NCBI GenBank assembly: GCA_029959085.1
Contig: JARWIR010000047.1
Span: 124,001 to 188,000 of the forward strand
DNA length: 64,000 nucleotides
Reading direction: 5' to 3'
DNA from: Nemophila menziesii
Lineage: Eukaryota > Streptophyta > Magnoliopsida > Boraginales > Hydrophyllaceae
The notes below the pieces were generated by a model. The model was given only the letters and a program-made list of their open reading frames with translations. It was not told the DNA's origin and searched no databases. This document shows, piece after piece, positions 21,738 to 33,789 of this stretch. Both the position numbers and the translations under genes were made by a program. The stretch's first letter is position 1. Each line of letters opens with the position of its first letter.

Positions 21738-24307
21738 CGTAGAACAATTTGGAGTCATGTAGCCCATTGATACTCTTGTTGTAGTCAAAATCACGAAACT
21801 TTTGTTAAGTACAAATTTTCAGGCGTAAAATTCAATGTTTTTGCTTGATTTTACTACTAAAAAGGGTTTGGAAAAATAGTAAGGACCCATGATGTAATAA
21901 ACTGCGAGATTTTCTTAAAGATTTTCTTACAAATAGTCTACTAAATTTCTAAATTGAAGTTTTCAATAAAAAGGCTCAGCATTTTTAGACCTAACTCTTA
22001 ATATGTGAAATCAGGGTTGACATAACATATGATGACAAAGAAAGTAAGAAAAACATATCTATGAAAAAGAAGAAAAGTGTAATGTGAGTGCAATTAATCC
22101 CACTAAGAAATATTTGGTTTATATATAATAAATTTTATGAGAAGGAGGGAGAAATGAGAGTTGAGAGGGAAAAAATACCATAGGTGTATATTTTATAATT
22201 GTGCTTTCTTTTTCTTTATATATTGAAGAACACTACCTCACTTTTAAAAAAAAATGAAATAATCAGAACAAATTCACCAAAAATAACATCCCAACAATAA
22301 ATAAAGCCATCTAGCCATGAAAATACAAAATAATCTTACTATATATAATTTTTTTATGAACTAACCAAGCTTTATGTTAAATTTTGAAACCCCAATCCAT
22401 TCTAAAATAATTAATATGATATAGTTTAAATTAGGATGGATAAAATACCTAATATTGGGCCGAATATTTTTATAACTTTAATTTTGGTTCAATCTTAGTT
22501 ACATAGCTATAAAACCCTAATCTCCGCCGATTAACTATACACCCATTACATTATACACTTGTAGTGCACCTCTGACACTCTGATTTAGTTCTCAAAAATC
22601 TAAGTCCTTCTCTAATCTCTTTCCCTCCAACCTTTTCTTTTTCCCCATGTTTATTACAATTCCCGACTACCAAATAGTAAATAGAAATGATTAGATGTTT
22701 GATCATTGTCAATTATATTTTAATCAACATGTGGAATTTTGCGATTCATAGGAACATGAATTCTATGTTTCCGCGATAAATGCATTGGAATAAAGGTTGT
22801 AATTCCTCCTAAAGAGTTTGAAATTCACGCCCGAAAGCTTAAACAAAAAGCCGCCGGAGTAAATGTTCTTGGAGAACAGAATCACTCTCCGAGAGGTACT
22901 TAATGCATGCAAGGTTGTACCACCTAATCCTAAATCAATAAAAGAAGCAATCTTAAATGCGGTGGGAAGATTATCAAGTGAGTAGCAAGGTCTTACCCTT
23001 ACTAATCATGTCATGTTCCTATTCAAAGGTCATATGATAGAAAATTATCTTGGACAAATGGGTTCAAGTAACCCTAGGATCAAAAGACGAGGAGCTTTAA
23101 CTCAAAGTTATGCAGGCATGCATAAACTTGCATTATCTAAATTTCTCTTCGATGACATAGTTAATGTATTGTGCTCCTGGACAGAAGAAAGGTCTAATAG
23201 GCCTTAAACAAGGTGCTGGCGGACGTCAAGAAAATTTAATAGTTGCTCTAGTGTTTTGCATAATATAGTGAAATCACTCTCCCATGTAATGATAAATGAT
23301 ATATATATATATATACACATCTGTTCTTTTGTTTTTGTCTATTATGTTTTGGCCATAATTTGTTATATGTTTCTAATCGGGTCTTGATTTGAATTAAACA
23401 AATTTTTAATATTTCATTAATAATAATTCTTGTGTTGAAATTTTCAAACACATAGGTATAATGGTTATTTTGCATAGAGCAGGGACTAGTAGTGCATTTA
23501 ATGCTTCATATATATGAAAAATGAAAGAATTGGCTAGACTATGTTATATAAACACTTAACTATAATTCCTAGTTCATATAATAACATGACCAGATGTGCA
23601 ATTTAGCTAAAACTAACATTATTCTTTATATACCTTTGTGATACATTCACATAGCAAATTCTTTTAGATTAGATAAGGCCATTTCTGACGCATTTGGTTT
23701 GCTACAAAACCTCAACAGAAGTGGGGGGCTTTTGATTTCTTTAATATTAGTTTCAACTCTAAGATTTTGTTAAGGGATGCAATTATGTGTTATTTGTATC
23801 AAAATATATTCAATATTAAGGAAGAAAAGAATTAAATTTCACTTTAAACTCAAGCTTTAGAATAAATAGCTATCAATAATATCATATGTGTTCTTCAATA
23901 CTGAAGACCCATCCAACTTCTTACTTTCAAGGCAATAGAAAAACCAAATAAATAAATACACTACATCTCTTCACCTTCCTCTAATACAATGGTAGCTAAA
24001 GAAAGTATAAAAGATGTTGACATCATATTCCTAACTATAACGTAGATCTCATCTTCCTTCCTTGACTCCCACAGTTCCTTTCTAGGACAAGACAGCAACA
24101 TTGCTACACAAAATGCCATTGCAACTGCCTTCTTGATGCACACAAATTGTATGATCAACTCATAATTCACACACAATAAAGTTAGTAGTAAAGGGGATTT
24201 AAAACACCCAAAATTAATACAAAAATAGAAGAAAATTTAACTTCCTCAAACAAATTCATCTGTAACAAAATTAATTATCTTCTTGAGACTCTCCAATTGC
24301 GAATTTT
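21738..24307 (+). repeat. Tandem array unit 7 (right-type unit embedded among left-type units, 2570 bp)
   Basis: Seventh copy. Telo-box at 22512-22520. Unlike its neighbours 6 and 8 it carries right-subfamily markers: the TAG at codon 41 of the small ORF (22983-22985), TTATGCAGG instead of GATGCAGG (23109), an extra TTC (FLFDD) and TTTCTAATCGGG. It lacks the 41-bp deletion that marks units 9 onward. Confidence 0.93.
22863..23207 (+). pseudogene. Small ORF copy, unit 7 (codon-41 stop)
   Basis: First appearance of the right-subfamily allele: codon 41 GAG (Glu) is TAG (22983-22985). The frame reopens at an internal ATG (codon 51, 23013) for 64 codons, with a GAT-to-TAT change (D to Y) and an inserted TTC codon giving FLFDD. 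Confidence 0.7.
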
Positions 24308-25486
24308 TGTAGAACAATTTGGAGTCATGTAGCCCATTGATACTCTTATTGTAGTCAAAATCACGAAACTTTTGTTAAGTACAAATTTTCAGGCGTAAAA
24401 TTCAATGTTTTTGCTTGATTTTACTACTAGAAAGGGCTTGAAAAAATAGTAAGGACCCATGATGTAATAAACTGCGAGATTTTCTCAAATATTTTCTTAC
24501 AAATACTCTACTAAATTTCTAAATTAAAGTTTTCAATAAAAAGGCTCAGCATTTTTAGACCTAACTCTTAATATGTGAAATCAGGGTTGACATAACATAT
24601 GATGACAAAGAAAGTAAGAAAAACATATCTATGAGAAAGAATAAAAGTGTAATGTGAGTGCAATTAATCCCACTAAGAAATATTTGGTTTATATATAATA
24701 AATTTTATGAGAAGGAGGGAGAAATGAGAGTTGAGAGGGAAAAAATACCATAGGTGTATATTTTATAATTGTGCTTTCTTTTTATTTATATATTAAAGAA
24801 CACTACCTCACTTTTTTTTTAAATGAAATAATCAGAACAAATTCACCAAAAATAACATCCCAACAATAAATAAAGCCATCTAGCCATGAAAATACAAAAT
24901 AATCTTACCATATATAATTTTTTTATGAACTACCCAAGCTTTATGTTAAATATTGAAACCCCAATCCATTCTAAAATAATTAACATGATATAGTTTGAAT
25001 TAGGTTGAATAAAATACCTAATATTGGGCCGAATATATTTATAACTTTAATTTTGGCTCAATCTTAGTTACATAGCTATAAAACCCTAATCTCCGCCGAT
25101 TAACTATACACCCATTATATTATACACTTGTAGTGCACCTCTGACACTCTGATTTAGTTCTAAAAAATCTAAGTCCTTCTCTAATCTCTTTTCCGCCAAC
25201 CTTTTCTTTTTCTCCATGTTCATTACAATTCCCGACTACCAAATAGTAAATAGAAATGATTAAATGTTTGATCGTTGGCCATTATATTTCAATCAACATG
25301 TGGAATTTTGTGATTCATAGGAACATGAATTCTATGTTCCCGCGATAAATGCATTGGAACAAAGGTTGTAATTCCTCCTAAAGAGTTTGAAATTCACACC
25401 GAAAGCTTAAACAAAAAGCGGCCGGAGTAAATGTTCTTGGAGAACAGAATCACTCTCCGAGAGGTACTTAATGCATGCAAGGTTGT

Positions 25487-25491
25487 ACCTC
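25487..25491. repeat. LTR-element target-site duplication, left copy
   Basis: ACCTC immediately before the 5' LTR. It is repeated at 27353-27357. Other units read GTACCTCCTAATCC without a break. Confidence 0.9.
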
Positions 25492-25790
25492 TGTTATGAA
25501 TAGTAGTATTAATATCTATATTTAATTAGTTTATATTAATTATGTATATATATTAAGTATACAAATTATAGCCGTTGTATATTAAGTAAATATTAATTAT
25601 GTATATATTATAAATATATAGATTATAGCCGTTATAGCAGTTGTGTAGCAGTTACTATAGATCTATAAATTACCATGTACATGAAGAAAATAATCAAGCA
25701 ATCAATAAAGTTTCATTCTATTCATGTCTTTTATGTTTCTGCATTTAAATTCCTTGTTTTATTTCTCTGTAAACTAGTTTATTCATTACA
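25492..25790 (+). repeat. 5' LTR
   Basis: 299 bp, TG...CA ends, very AT-rich, with GTTATAGCAGTTGTGTAGCAGTTACTATAG-type sequence in the middle. It differs from the 3' LTR by two substitutions and lacks 6 bp (GTATGT) near 25655. Confidence 0.93.
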
Positions 25791-25793
25791 AAT

Positions 25794-25811
25794 TGGTGCT
25801 TTCATTGCCTG
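25794..25811 (+). promoter_or_regulatory. Putative primer-binding site of the LTR element
   Basis: TGGTGCTTTCATTGCCTG starts three bases after the 5' LTR with the TGG expected to pair with the CCA end of a tRNA. I do not assign the tRNA. Confidence 0.6.
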
Positions 25812-25826
25812 ATCTCTGCCTCAACC

Positions 25827-27009
25827 ATGGCCGAAGGTACACGTCTGAAAACCCTAGATGATATTGTGAAAAATCTTCAAGAAAAAGTTTCTATTCATTC
25901 CACAAAACTCGACAAAATTGAAGAGATTGTTTCAATTCACTCTATCAAAATCTATCAAAATCGATCAAATTCAGGAAACAATCACAAATCATTCCACAAT
26001 TTTATCAGATCTTGTCACTAAAATTGCTTCTCTTGAAAGCAAACTTGACAGCAAATTGGATCGCCTCCTGAAAGAAAAAAATACTGTTACCGGGCCTTCT
26101 GATTCACCACAAATTAATCCTCCACCTATAGTTCTAGTCGTAGCGATTCCACCACCACCTCCGCCAAGATTCTCAAACCCGTCTCCAATGGCTGTCCATG
26201 CACGTCAGATGCGTTTAGATTTTCCGCGTTTTGAGGGTATTGATCCATCTGGTTGGATTTTCAAGGCTGAACGTTTCTTTGATTACCATCGAATTTTTAG
26301 TGATCAGCGTCTCCTCATATGTTCATTTCATATGGATGGTAAAGCACTTCCTTGGTTTCAATATATGACTCAAAACCGTCAAATTTCAACATGGGAGCAA
26401 TTTTCTAGAGCCTTGGAAAGTCGATTTGGGCCTCCTGAATTTGAAGATCCACAAGGATCCTTGGCAAAATTAATGCAACATGGATCTGTGGATGAATATC
26501 AAACGCAATTTGAAGCACTTGCAAACAGAACAATTGGATTATCATCATCCTTTTTGGTTAGTTGCTTCGTTGCAGGACTAAAATCTGATATTAAAGCAGA
26601 AGTCCTGGCTTTTCGTCCTATGTCACTTTCACATGCTATGGGTTTAGCACGCCTACAAGAGTCAAAATTGATGGAACTAATGAAAATAAACTCTGCTTGG
26701 TCTGGTTCCCCTGGTCCTCCTACTAATTCAGTGCTATCAAGTTCAGAAACCAGTATACCTTCTCCACAAGTGAAACACACGGACCGATATAACATTCGTC
26801 GTTTATCTCCTATCGAAATGCAAGTACGCAGAGAAAAGGGTCTATGTTATAATTGCGATGAACGATATGTTGTTGGGCATCGTTGTAAATCAAAGCCTCA
26901 ATTGTTTCTTTTAGATTCAGGAAGTGATAATAATTGTTCTACTTCGGCAGCCGAAACACTTCCAGATATGTCCTCTAGTTCTGTTTATACCAAAGTTTAT
27001 CAAGTTTAG
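25827..27009 (+). pseudogene. gag: gag of the LTR element, frameshifted by a 10-bp duplication
   Basis: Starts at ATG 25827 (MAEGTRLKTLDDIVKN), 37 bp after the LTR. A coiled-coil-like N terminus (heptad-rich KIEEIVSIHSIKI..., IASLESKLDSKLDRLL) is cut by an exact tandem repeat of TCTATCAAAA (25941-25960). Sequence after it continues in the +1 frame to TAG 27007-27009. Then come a proline-rich linker (IPPPPPPRF), a retrotransposon gag domain (RLDFPRFEGIDPSGWIFKAERFF ... FVAGLKSDIKAEV, ~26210-26600) and a Ty3/gypsy-type knuckle CYNCDERYVVGHRC (26845-26886). In relatives gag forms the virus-like particle that packages element RNA. With one repeat unit removed the two frames would join, so the lesion is a single event. 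No pol follows. Confidence 0.88.
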
Positions 27010-27033
27010 AACCTTGAGGACAAGGTTCAATTT

Positions 27034-27044
27034 AAAGAAGGGGG
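27034..27044 (+). promoter_or_regulatory. Polypurine tract of the LTR element
   Basis: AAAGAAGGGGG, three bases before the TG of the 3' LTR, where plus-strand DNA synthesis is primed in LTR elements. Confidence 0.8.
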
Positions 27045-27047
27045 CAA

Positions 27048-27352
27048 TGTTATGAATAGTAGTATTAATATCTATATTTAATTAGTTTATATTAATTATG
27101 TATATATATTAAGTATACAAATTATAGCCGTTGTATATTAAGTAAATATTAATTATGTATATATTATAAATATATAGATTATAGCCGTTATAGCAGTTGT
27201 GTAGCAGTTACTATGTATGTAGATCTATAAATTACCATGTACATGAAGAAAATAATCAAGCAATCAATAAAGTTTCATTCTATTCATGTCTTTTATGTTT
27301 CTGCATTTAAAGTCCTTGTTTTATTTCTCCGTAAACTAGTTTATTCATTACA
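27048..27352 (+). repeat. 3' LTR
   Basis: 305 bp. Identical to the 5' LTR except for two substitutions (T/G in CATTTAAA(T/G)TCC and T/C in TTTCTC(T/C)G) and a 6-bp insertion that repeats GTAT-like sequence near 27215. Confidence 0.93.
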
Positions 27353-27357
27353 ACCTC
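27353..27357. repeat. LTR-element target-site duplication, right copy
   Basis: ACCTC directly after the 3' LTR; the array unit resumes in register with CTAATCC. Confidence 0.9.
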
Positions 27358-28722
27358 CTAATCCTAAATCAATAAAAGAAGCAATCTTAAACGCAGTGGG
27401 AAGATTATCAAGTGAGGAGCAAGGTCTTACCCTTACTAATCATGTCATGTTCCTATTCAAAGGTCATATGATAGAAAATTATCTTGGGCAAATGGGTTCA
27501 AGTAACCCTAGGGGCTTTAACTCAAAGTGATGCAGGCATGCATAAACTTGCATTATCTAAATTTCTTGATGACATAGTTAATGTATTGTGCTCGTGGACG
27601 GAAGGAAGGTCTAATAGGCCTTAAACAAGGTGCTGGCAGACGTCAAGAAAATTTAATAGTTGCTCTAGTGTTTTGCATAATATAGTGAAATCACTCTCCC
27701 ATGTAATGATGAATGATATATATATATATACACATCTGTTCTTTTGTTTTTGTCTATTATGTTTTGGCAATAATTTGTTATATGTTTAGAATCTGGTCTT
27801 GATTTGAATTAAACAAATTCTTAATATTTCATTATTAATAATTCTTGTGTTGAAATTTTCAAACACATAGGTATAATGGTTATTTTGCATAGAGAAGGGA
27901 CTAGTAGTGCATTTAATGCCTCATATATATAAAAAATTAAAGAATTGGCTAGACTATGTTATATAAACACTTAACTATAATTCCTAGTTCATATAATAAA
28001 ATGACCAAATGTGCAATTCAGCTAAAACTAACATTATTCTTAATATACCTTTGTGATACATTCACATAGCAAATTCTTTTAGATTAGATAAGGCCATTTC
28101 TGACGCGTTTGGTTTGCTACAAAACCTCAACAGAAGTGGAGGGCTTTTGATTTCTTTAATATTAGTTTCAACTCTAAGATTTTGTTAAGGGATGCAATTA
28201 TGTGTTATTTGTATCAAAATATATTCAATATTAAGGAAGAAAAGAATTAAATGTCACTTTAAACTCAAGCTTTAGAATAAATAACTATCAATAATATCAT
28301 ATGTGTTCTTCAATACTGAAGACCCATCCAACTTCTTACTTTCAAGGCAATAGAAAAACCTAATAAATAAATACACTACATCTCTTCACGTTCCTCTAAT
28401 ACAATGGTAGCTAAAGAAAGTATAAAAGATGTTGACATCATATTCCTAACTATAACGTAGATCTCATCTTCCTTCCTTGACTCCCACAGTTCCTTTCTAG
28501 GACAAGACAGCAACATTGCTACACAAAATGCCATTGTAACTGCCTTCTTGATGCACACAAATTGTATGATCAACTCATAATTCACACACAATAAAGTTAG
28601 TAGTAAAGGGGATTTAAAGCACCCCAAATTAATACAAAAATAGAAGAAAATTTACCTTCCTCAAACAAATTCATCTGTGACAAAATTGATTATCTTCTGG
28701 AGACTCTCCAATTGCGGATTTT

Positions 28723-31255
28723 CGTAGAACAATTTGGAGTCATGTAGCCCATTGATACTCTTGTTGTAGTCAAAATCACGAAACTTTTGTTAAGTACAAA
28801 TTTTCAGGCGTAAAATTCAATGTTTTTGCTTGATTTTACTACTAAAAAGGGTTTGGTAAAATAGTAAGGACCCATGATGTAATAAACTGCGAGATTTTCT
28901 TAAAGATTTTCTTACAAATACTCTACTAAATTTCTAAATTGAAGTTTTCAATAAAAAGGCTCAGCATTTTTAGACCTAACTCTTAATATGTGAAATCAGG
29001 GTTGACATAACATATGATGACAAAGAAAGTAAGAAAAACATATCTATGAGAAAGAAGAATAGTGTAATGTGAGTGCAATTAATCCCACTAAGAAATATTT
29101 GGTTTATATATAATAAATTTTATGAGAAGGAGGGAGAAATGAGAGTTGAGAGGGAAAAAATACCATAGGTGTATATTTTATAATTGTGCTTTCTTTTTCT
29201 TTATATATTGAAGAACACTACCTCACTTTTTAAAAAAAAAATGAAATAATCAGAACAAATTCACCAAAAATAACATCCCAACAATAAATAAAGCCATCTA
29301 GCCATGAAAATACAAAATAATCTTACTATATATAATTTTTTTATGAACTACCCAAGCTTTATGTTAAATTTTGAAACCCCAATCCATTCTAAAATAATTA
29401 ATATGATATAGTTTAAATTGGGATGGATAAAATACCTAATATTGGGCCGAATATTTTTATAACTTTAATTTTGGCTCAATCTTAGTTACATAGCTATAAA
29501 ACCCTAATCTCCGCCGATTAACTATACACCCATTACATTATACACTTGTAGTGCACCTCTGACACTCTGATTTAGTTCTCAAAAATATAAGTCCTTCTCT
29601 AATCTCTTTCCCTCCAACCTTTTCTTTTTCCCCATGTTTATTACAATTCCCGACTACCAAATAGTAAATAGAAATGATTAGATGTTTGATCGTTGGCAAT
29701 TATATTTTAATCAACATGTGGAATTTTGCGATTCATAGGAACATGAATTCTATGTTTCCGCGATAAATGCATTGGAACAAAGGTTGTAATTCCTCCTAAA
29801 GAGTTTGAAATTCACGCCTGAAAGCTTAAACAAAAAGCCGTCGGAGTAAATGTTCTTGGAGAACAGAATCACTCTCCGAGAGGTACTTAATGCATGCAAG
29901 GTTGTACCACCTAATCCTAAATCAATAAAAGAAGCAATCTTAAACGCGGTGGGAAGATTATCAAGTGAGTAGCAAGGTCTTACCCTTACTAATCATGTCA
30001 TGTTCCTATTCAAAGGTCATATGATAGAAAATTATCTTGGACAAATGGGTTCAAGTAACCCTAGGATCAAAAGACGAGGAGCTTTAACTCAAAGTTATGC
30101 AGGCATGCATAAACTTGCATTATCTAAATTTCTCTTCGATGACATAGTTAATGTATTGTGCTCCTGGACAGAAGAAAGGTCTAATAGGCCTTAAACAAGG
30201 TGCTGGCGGACGTCAAGAAAATTTAATAGTTGCTCTAGTGTTTTGCATAATATAGTGAAATCACTCTCCCATGTAATGATAAATGATATATATATATATA
30301 TATACACATCTGTTCTTTTGTTTTTGTCTATTATGTTTTGGCCATAATTTGTTATATGTTTCTAATCGGGTCTTGATTTGAATTAAACAAATTTTTAATA
30401 TTTCATTAATAATAATTCTTGTGTTGAAATTTTCAAACACATAGGTATAATGGTTATTTTGCATAGAGCAGGGACTAGTAGTGCATTTAATGCTTCATAT
30501 ATATGAAAAATGAAAGAATTGGCTAGACTATGTTATATAAACACTTAACTATAATTCCTAGTTCATATAATAACATGACCAAATGTGCAATTTAGCTAAA
30601 ACTAACATTATTCTTTATATACCTTTGTGATACATTCACATAGAAAATTCTTTTAGATTAGATAAGGCCATTTCTGACGCGTTTGGTTTGCTACAAAACC
30701 TCAACAGAAGTGGGGGGCTTTTGATTTCTTTAATATTAGTTTCAACTCTAAGATTTTGTTAAGGGATGCAATTATGTGTTATTTGTATCAAAATATATTC
30801 AATATTAAGGAAGAAAAGAATTAAATTTCACTTTAAACTCAAGCTTTAGAATAAATAGCTATCAATAATATCATATGTGTTCTTCAATACTGAAGACCCA
30901 TCCAACTTCTTACTTTCAAGGCAATAGAAAAACCAAATAAATAAATACACTACATCTCTTCACCTTCCTCTAATACAATGGTAGCTAAAGAAAGTATAAA
31001 AGATGTTGACATCATATTCCTAACTATAACGTAGATCTCATCTTCCTTCCTTGACTCCCACAGTTCCTTTCTAGGACAAGACAGCAACATTGCTACACAA
31101 AATGCCATTGCAACTGCCTTCTTGATGCACACAAATTGTATGATCAACTCATAATTCTAAATTGATACAAAAATAGAAGAAAATTTACCTTCCTCAAACA
31201 AATTCATCTGTGACAAAATTAATTATCTTCTGGAGACTCTCCAATCGCGGATTTT
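28723..31255 (+). repeat. Tandem array unit 9 (right subfamily, 2533 bp)
   Basis: Ninth copy and the first of the homogeneous right block. Telo-box at 29499-29507. It carries the codon-41 TAG in the small ORF (start 29850) and a deletion of about 41 bp near 31158, where ATAATTC is joined to TAAATTGATAC. It shares AAAAATATAAG (29582) with unit 10 only. Confidence 0.95.
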
Positions 31256-33789
31256 CGTAGAACAATTTGGAGTCATGTAGCCCATTGATACTCTTGTTGT
31301 AGTCGAAATCACGAAACTTTTGTTAAGTACAAATTTTCAGGCGTAAAATTCAATGTTTTTGCTTGATTTTACTACTAAAAAGGGTTTGGAAAAATAGTAA
31401 GGACCCATGATGTAATAAACTGCGAGATTTTCTTAAAGATTTTCTTACAAATACTCTACTAAATTTCTAAATTGAAGTTTTCAATAAAAAGGCTCAGCAT
31501 TTTTAGACCTAACTCTTAATATGTGAAATCAGGGTTGACATAACATATGATGACAAAGAAAGTAAGAAAAACATATCTATGAGAAAGAAGAATAGTGTAA
31601 TGTGAGTGCAATTAATCCCACTAAGAAATATTTGGTTTATATATAATAAATTTTATGAGAAGGAGGGAGAAATGAGAGTTGAGAGGGAAAAATACCATAG
31701 GTGTATATTTTATAATTGTGCTTTCTTTTTCTTTATATATTGAAGAACACTACCTCACTTTTTAAAAAAAAAATGAAATAATCAGAACAAATTCACCAAA
31801 AATAACATCCCAACAATAAATAAAGCCATCTAGCCATGAAAATACAAAATAATCTTACTATATATAATTTTTTTATGAACTACCCAAGCTTTATGTTAAA
31901 TTTTGAAACCCCAATCCATTCTAAAATAATTAATATGATATAGTTTAAATTGGGATGGATAAAATACCTAATATTGGGCCGAATATTTTTATAACTTTAA
32001 TTTTGGCTCAATCTTAGTTACATAGCTATAAAACCCTAATCTCCGCCGATTAACTATACACCCATTACATTATACACTTGTAGTGCACCTCTGACACTCT
32101 GATTTAGTTCTCAAAAATATAAGTCCTTCTCTAATCTCTTTCCCTCCAACCTTTTCTTTTTCCCCATGTTTATTACAATTCCCGACTACCAAATAGTAAA
32201 TAGAAATGATTAGATGTTTGATCGTTGGCAATTATATTTTAATCAACATGTGGAATTTTGCGATTCATAGGAACATGAATTCTATGTTTCCGCGATAAAT
32301 GCATTGGAACAAAGGTTGTAATTCCTCCTAAAGAGTTTGAAATTCACGCCTGAAAGCTTAAACAAAAAGCCGTCGGAGTAAATGTTCTTGGAGAACAGAA
32401 TCACTCTCCGAGAGGTACTTAATGCATGCAAGGTTGTACCACCTAATCCTAAATCAATAAAAGAAGCAATCTTAAACGCGGTGGGAAGATTATCAAGTGA
32501 GTAGCAAGGTCTTACCCTTACTAATCATGTCATGTTCCTATTCAAAGGTCATATGATAGAAAATTATCTTGGACAAATGGGTTCAAGTAACCCTAGGATC
32601 AAAAGACGAGGAGCTTTAACTCAAAGTTATGCAGGCATGCATAAACTTGCATTATCTAAATTTCTCTTCGATGACATAGTTAATGTATTGTGCTCCTGGA
32701 CAGAAGAAAGGTCTAATAGGCCTTAAACAAGGTGCTGGCGGACGTCAAGAAAATATAATAGTTGCTCTAGTGTTTTGCATAATATAGTGAAATCACTCTC
32801 CCATGTAATGATAAATGATATATATATATATATATATACACATCTGTTCTTTTGTTTTTGTCTATTATGTTTTGGCCATAATTTGTTATATGTTTCTAAT
32901 CGGGTCTTGATTTGAATTAAACAAATTTTTAATATTTCATTAATAATAATTCTTGTGTTGAAATTTTCAAACACATAGGTATAATGGTTATTTTGCATAG
33001 AGCAGGGACTAGTAGTGCATTTAATGCTTCATATATATGAAAAATGAAAGAATTGGCTAGACTATGTTATATAAACACTTAACTATAATTCCTAGTTCAT
33101 ATAATAACATGACCAAATGTGCAATTTAGCTAAAACTAACATTATTCTTTATATACCTTTGTGATACATTCACATAGCAAATTCTTTTAGATTAGATAAG
33201 GCCATTTCTGACGCGTTTGGTTTGCTACAAAACCTCAACAGAAGTGGGGGGCTTTTGATTTCTTTAATATTAGTTTCAACTCTAAGATTTTGTTAAGGGA
33301 TGCAATTATGTGTTATTTGTATCAAAATATATTCAATATTAAGGAAGAAAAGAATTAAATTTCACTTTAAACTCAAGCTTTAGAATAAATAGCTATCAAT
33401 AATATCATATGTGTTCTTCAATACTGAAGACCCATCCAACTTCTTACTTTCAAGGCAATAGAAAAACCAAATAAATAAATACACTACATCTCTTCACCTT
33501 CCTCTAATACAATGGTAGCTAAAGAAAGTATAAAAGATGTTGACATCATATTCCTAACTATAACGTAGATCTCATCTTCCTTCCTTGACTCCCACAGTTC
33601 CTTTCTAGGACAAGACAGCAACATTGCTACACAAAATGCCATTGCAACTGCCTTCTTGATGCACACAAATTGTATGATCAACTCATAATTCTAAATTGAT
33701 ACAAAAATAGAAGAAAATTTACCTTCCTCAAACAAATTCATCTGTGACAAAATTAATTATCTTCTGGAGACTCTCCAATTGCGGATTTT
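31256..33789 (+). repeat. Tandem array unit 10 (right subfamily, 2534 bp)
   Basis: Tenth copy. Telo-box at 32031-32039, TGGGCC at 31975-31980. Its second part from ~32.75 kb onward begins the first copy of the 10.1-kb four-unit duplication. GAAAATATAATAG at 32749 is shared only with unit 14 (42884). Confidence 0.95.
32382..32726 (+). pseudogene. Small ORF copy, unit 10 (representative of units 9-22)
   Basis: Right-subfamily form: codon-41 TAG at 32502-32504, then a 64-codon remnant from the internal ATG at 32532. The same form starts at 29850, 34917, 37454, 39986, 42517, 45050, 47587, 50125, 52656, 55181, 57707, 60231 and 62758. All keep the stop and the FLFDD insertion. The last also has a private 4-bp deletion. 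Because the nonsense change is shared, it arose before this subfamily was amplified. Confidence 0.75.

Larger units (their letters stand above)
25492..27352 (+). mobile_element. Non-autonomous gag-only LTR retrotransposon (TR-GAG type, Ty3/gypsy-like)
   Basis: A complete 1861-bp element: 5' LTR (299 bp), primer-binding-like site, a gag reading frame, polypurine tract and 3' LTR (305 bp), flanked by ACCTC duplicates. The LTRs begin TGTTATGAATAG and end TTCATTACA (TG...CA). There is no protease, reverse transcriptase, RNase H or integrase sequence; gag ends 38 bp before the 3' LTR. Such LTR-gag-LTR elements are known in plants and depend on an autonomous partner. The gag type and CCHC-like knuckle point to Ty3/gypsy. 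It interrupts the small ORF of unit 8. Confidence 0.92.
25431..27624 (+). pseudogene. Small ORF copy, unit 8, split by the LTR element
   Basis: The ORF begins at 25431, is broken after about 20 codons (25491) by the gag-only LTR element, and resumes at 27358 after the 5-bp target duplicate. The resumed part carries the 14-bp deletion seen in units 5 and 6. An apparent 97-codon frame starting within the 3' LTR and reading into the resumed part is a chance fusion. Confidence 0.75.
24308..28722 (+). repeat. Tandem array unit 8 (left-type), split by a gag-only LTR element
   Basis: Eighth copy, ~2549 bp of array sequence once the 1861-bp LTR element and one 5-bp target duplicate are discounted. 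Telo-box at 25081-25089. The small ORF (25431) is interrupted at 25491 by the element and resumes at 27358. It shares diagnostic variants with unit 6. Confidence 0.93.

Noticed and set aside
23248..23475. Minus-strand ORF with a Tyr-Ile run (CVYIYIYIY), repeated in most units
   Set aside because: The run is the translated (TA)n microsatellite and the length changes with the tract, so it is not a gene.
25492..27352. Endogenous pararetrovirus or viral insertion
   Set aside because: Clean LTRs, 5-bp target duplication, PPT and a gypsy-type gag fit an LTR retrotransposon; no viral movement or coat protein sequence is seen.
27237..27530. 97-codon ORF running from the 3' LTR into the array
   Set aside because: A chance fusion of LTR sequence with the interrupted small ORF; no start context or homolog.
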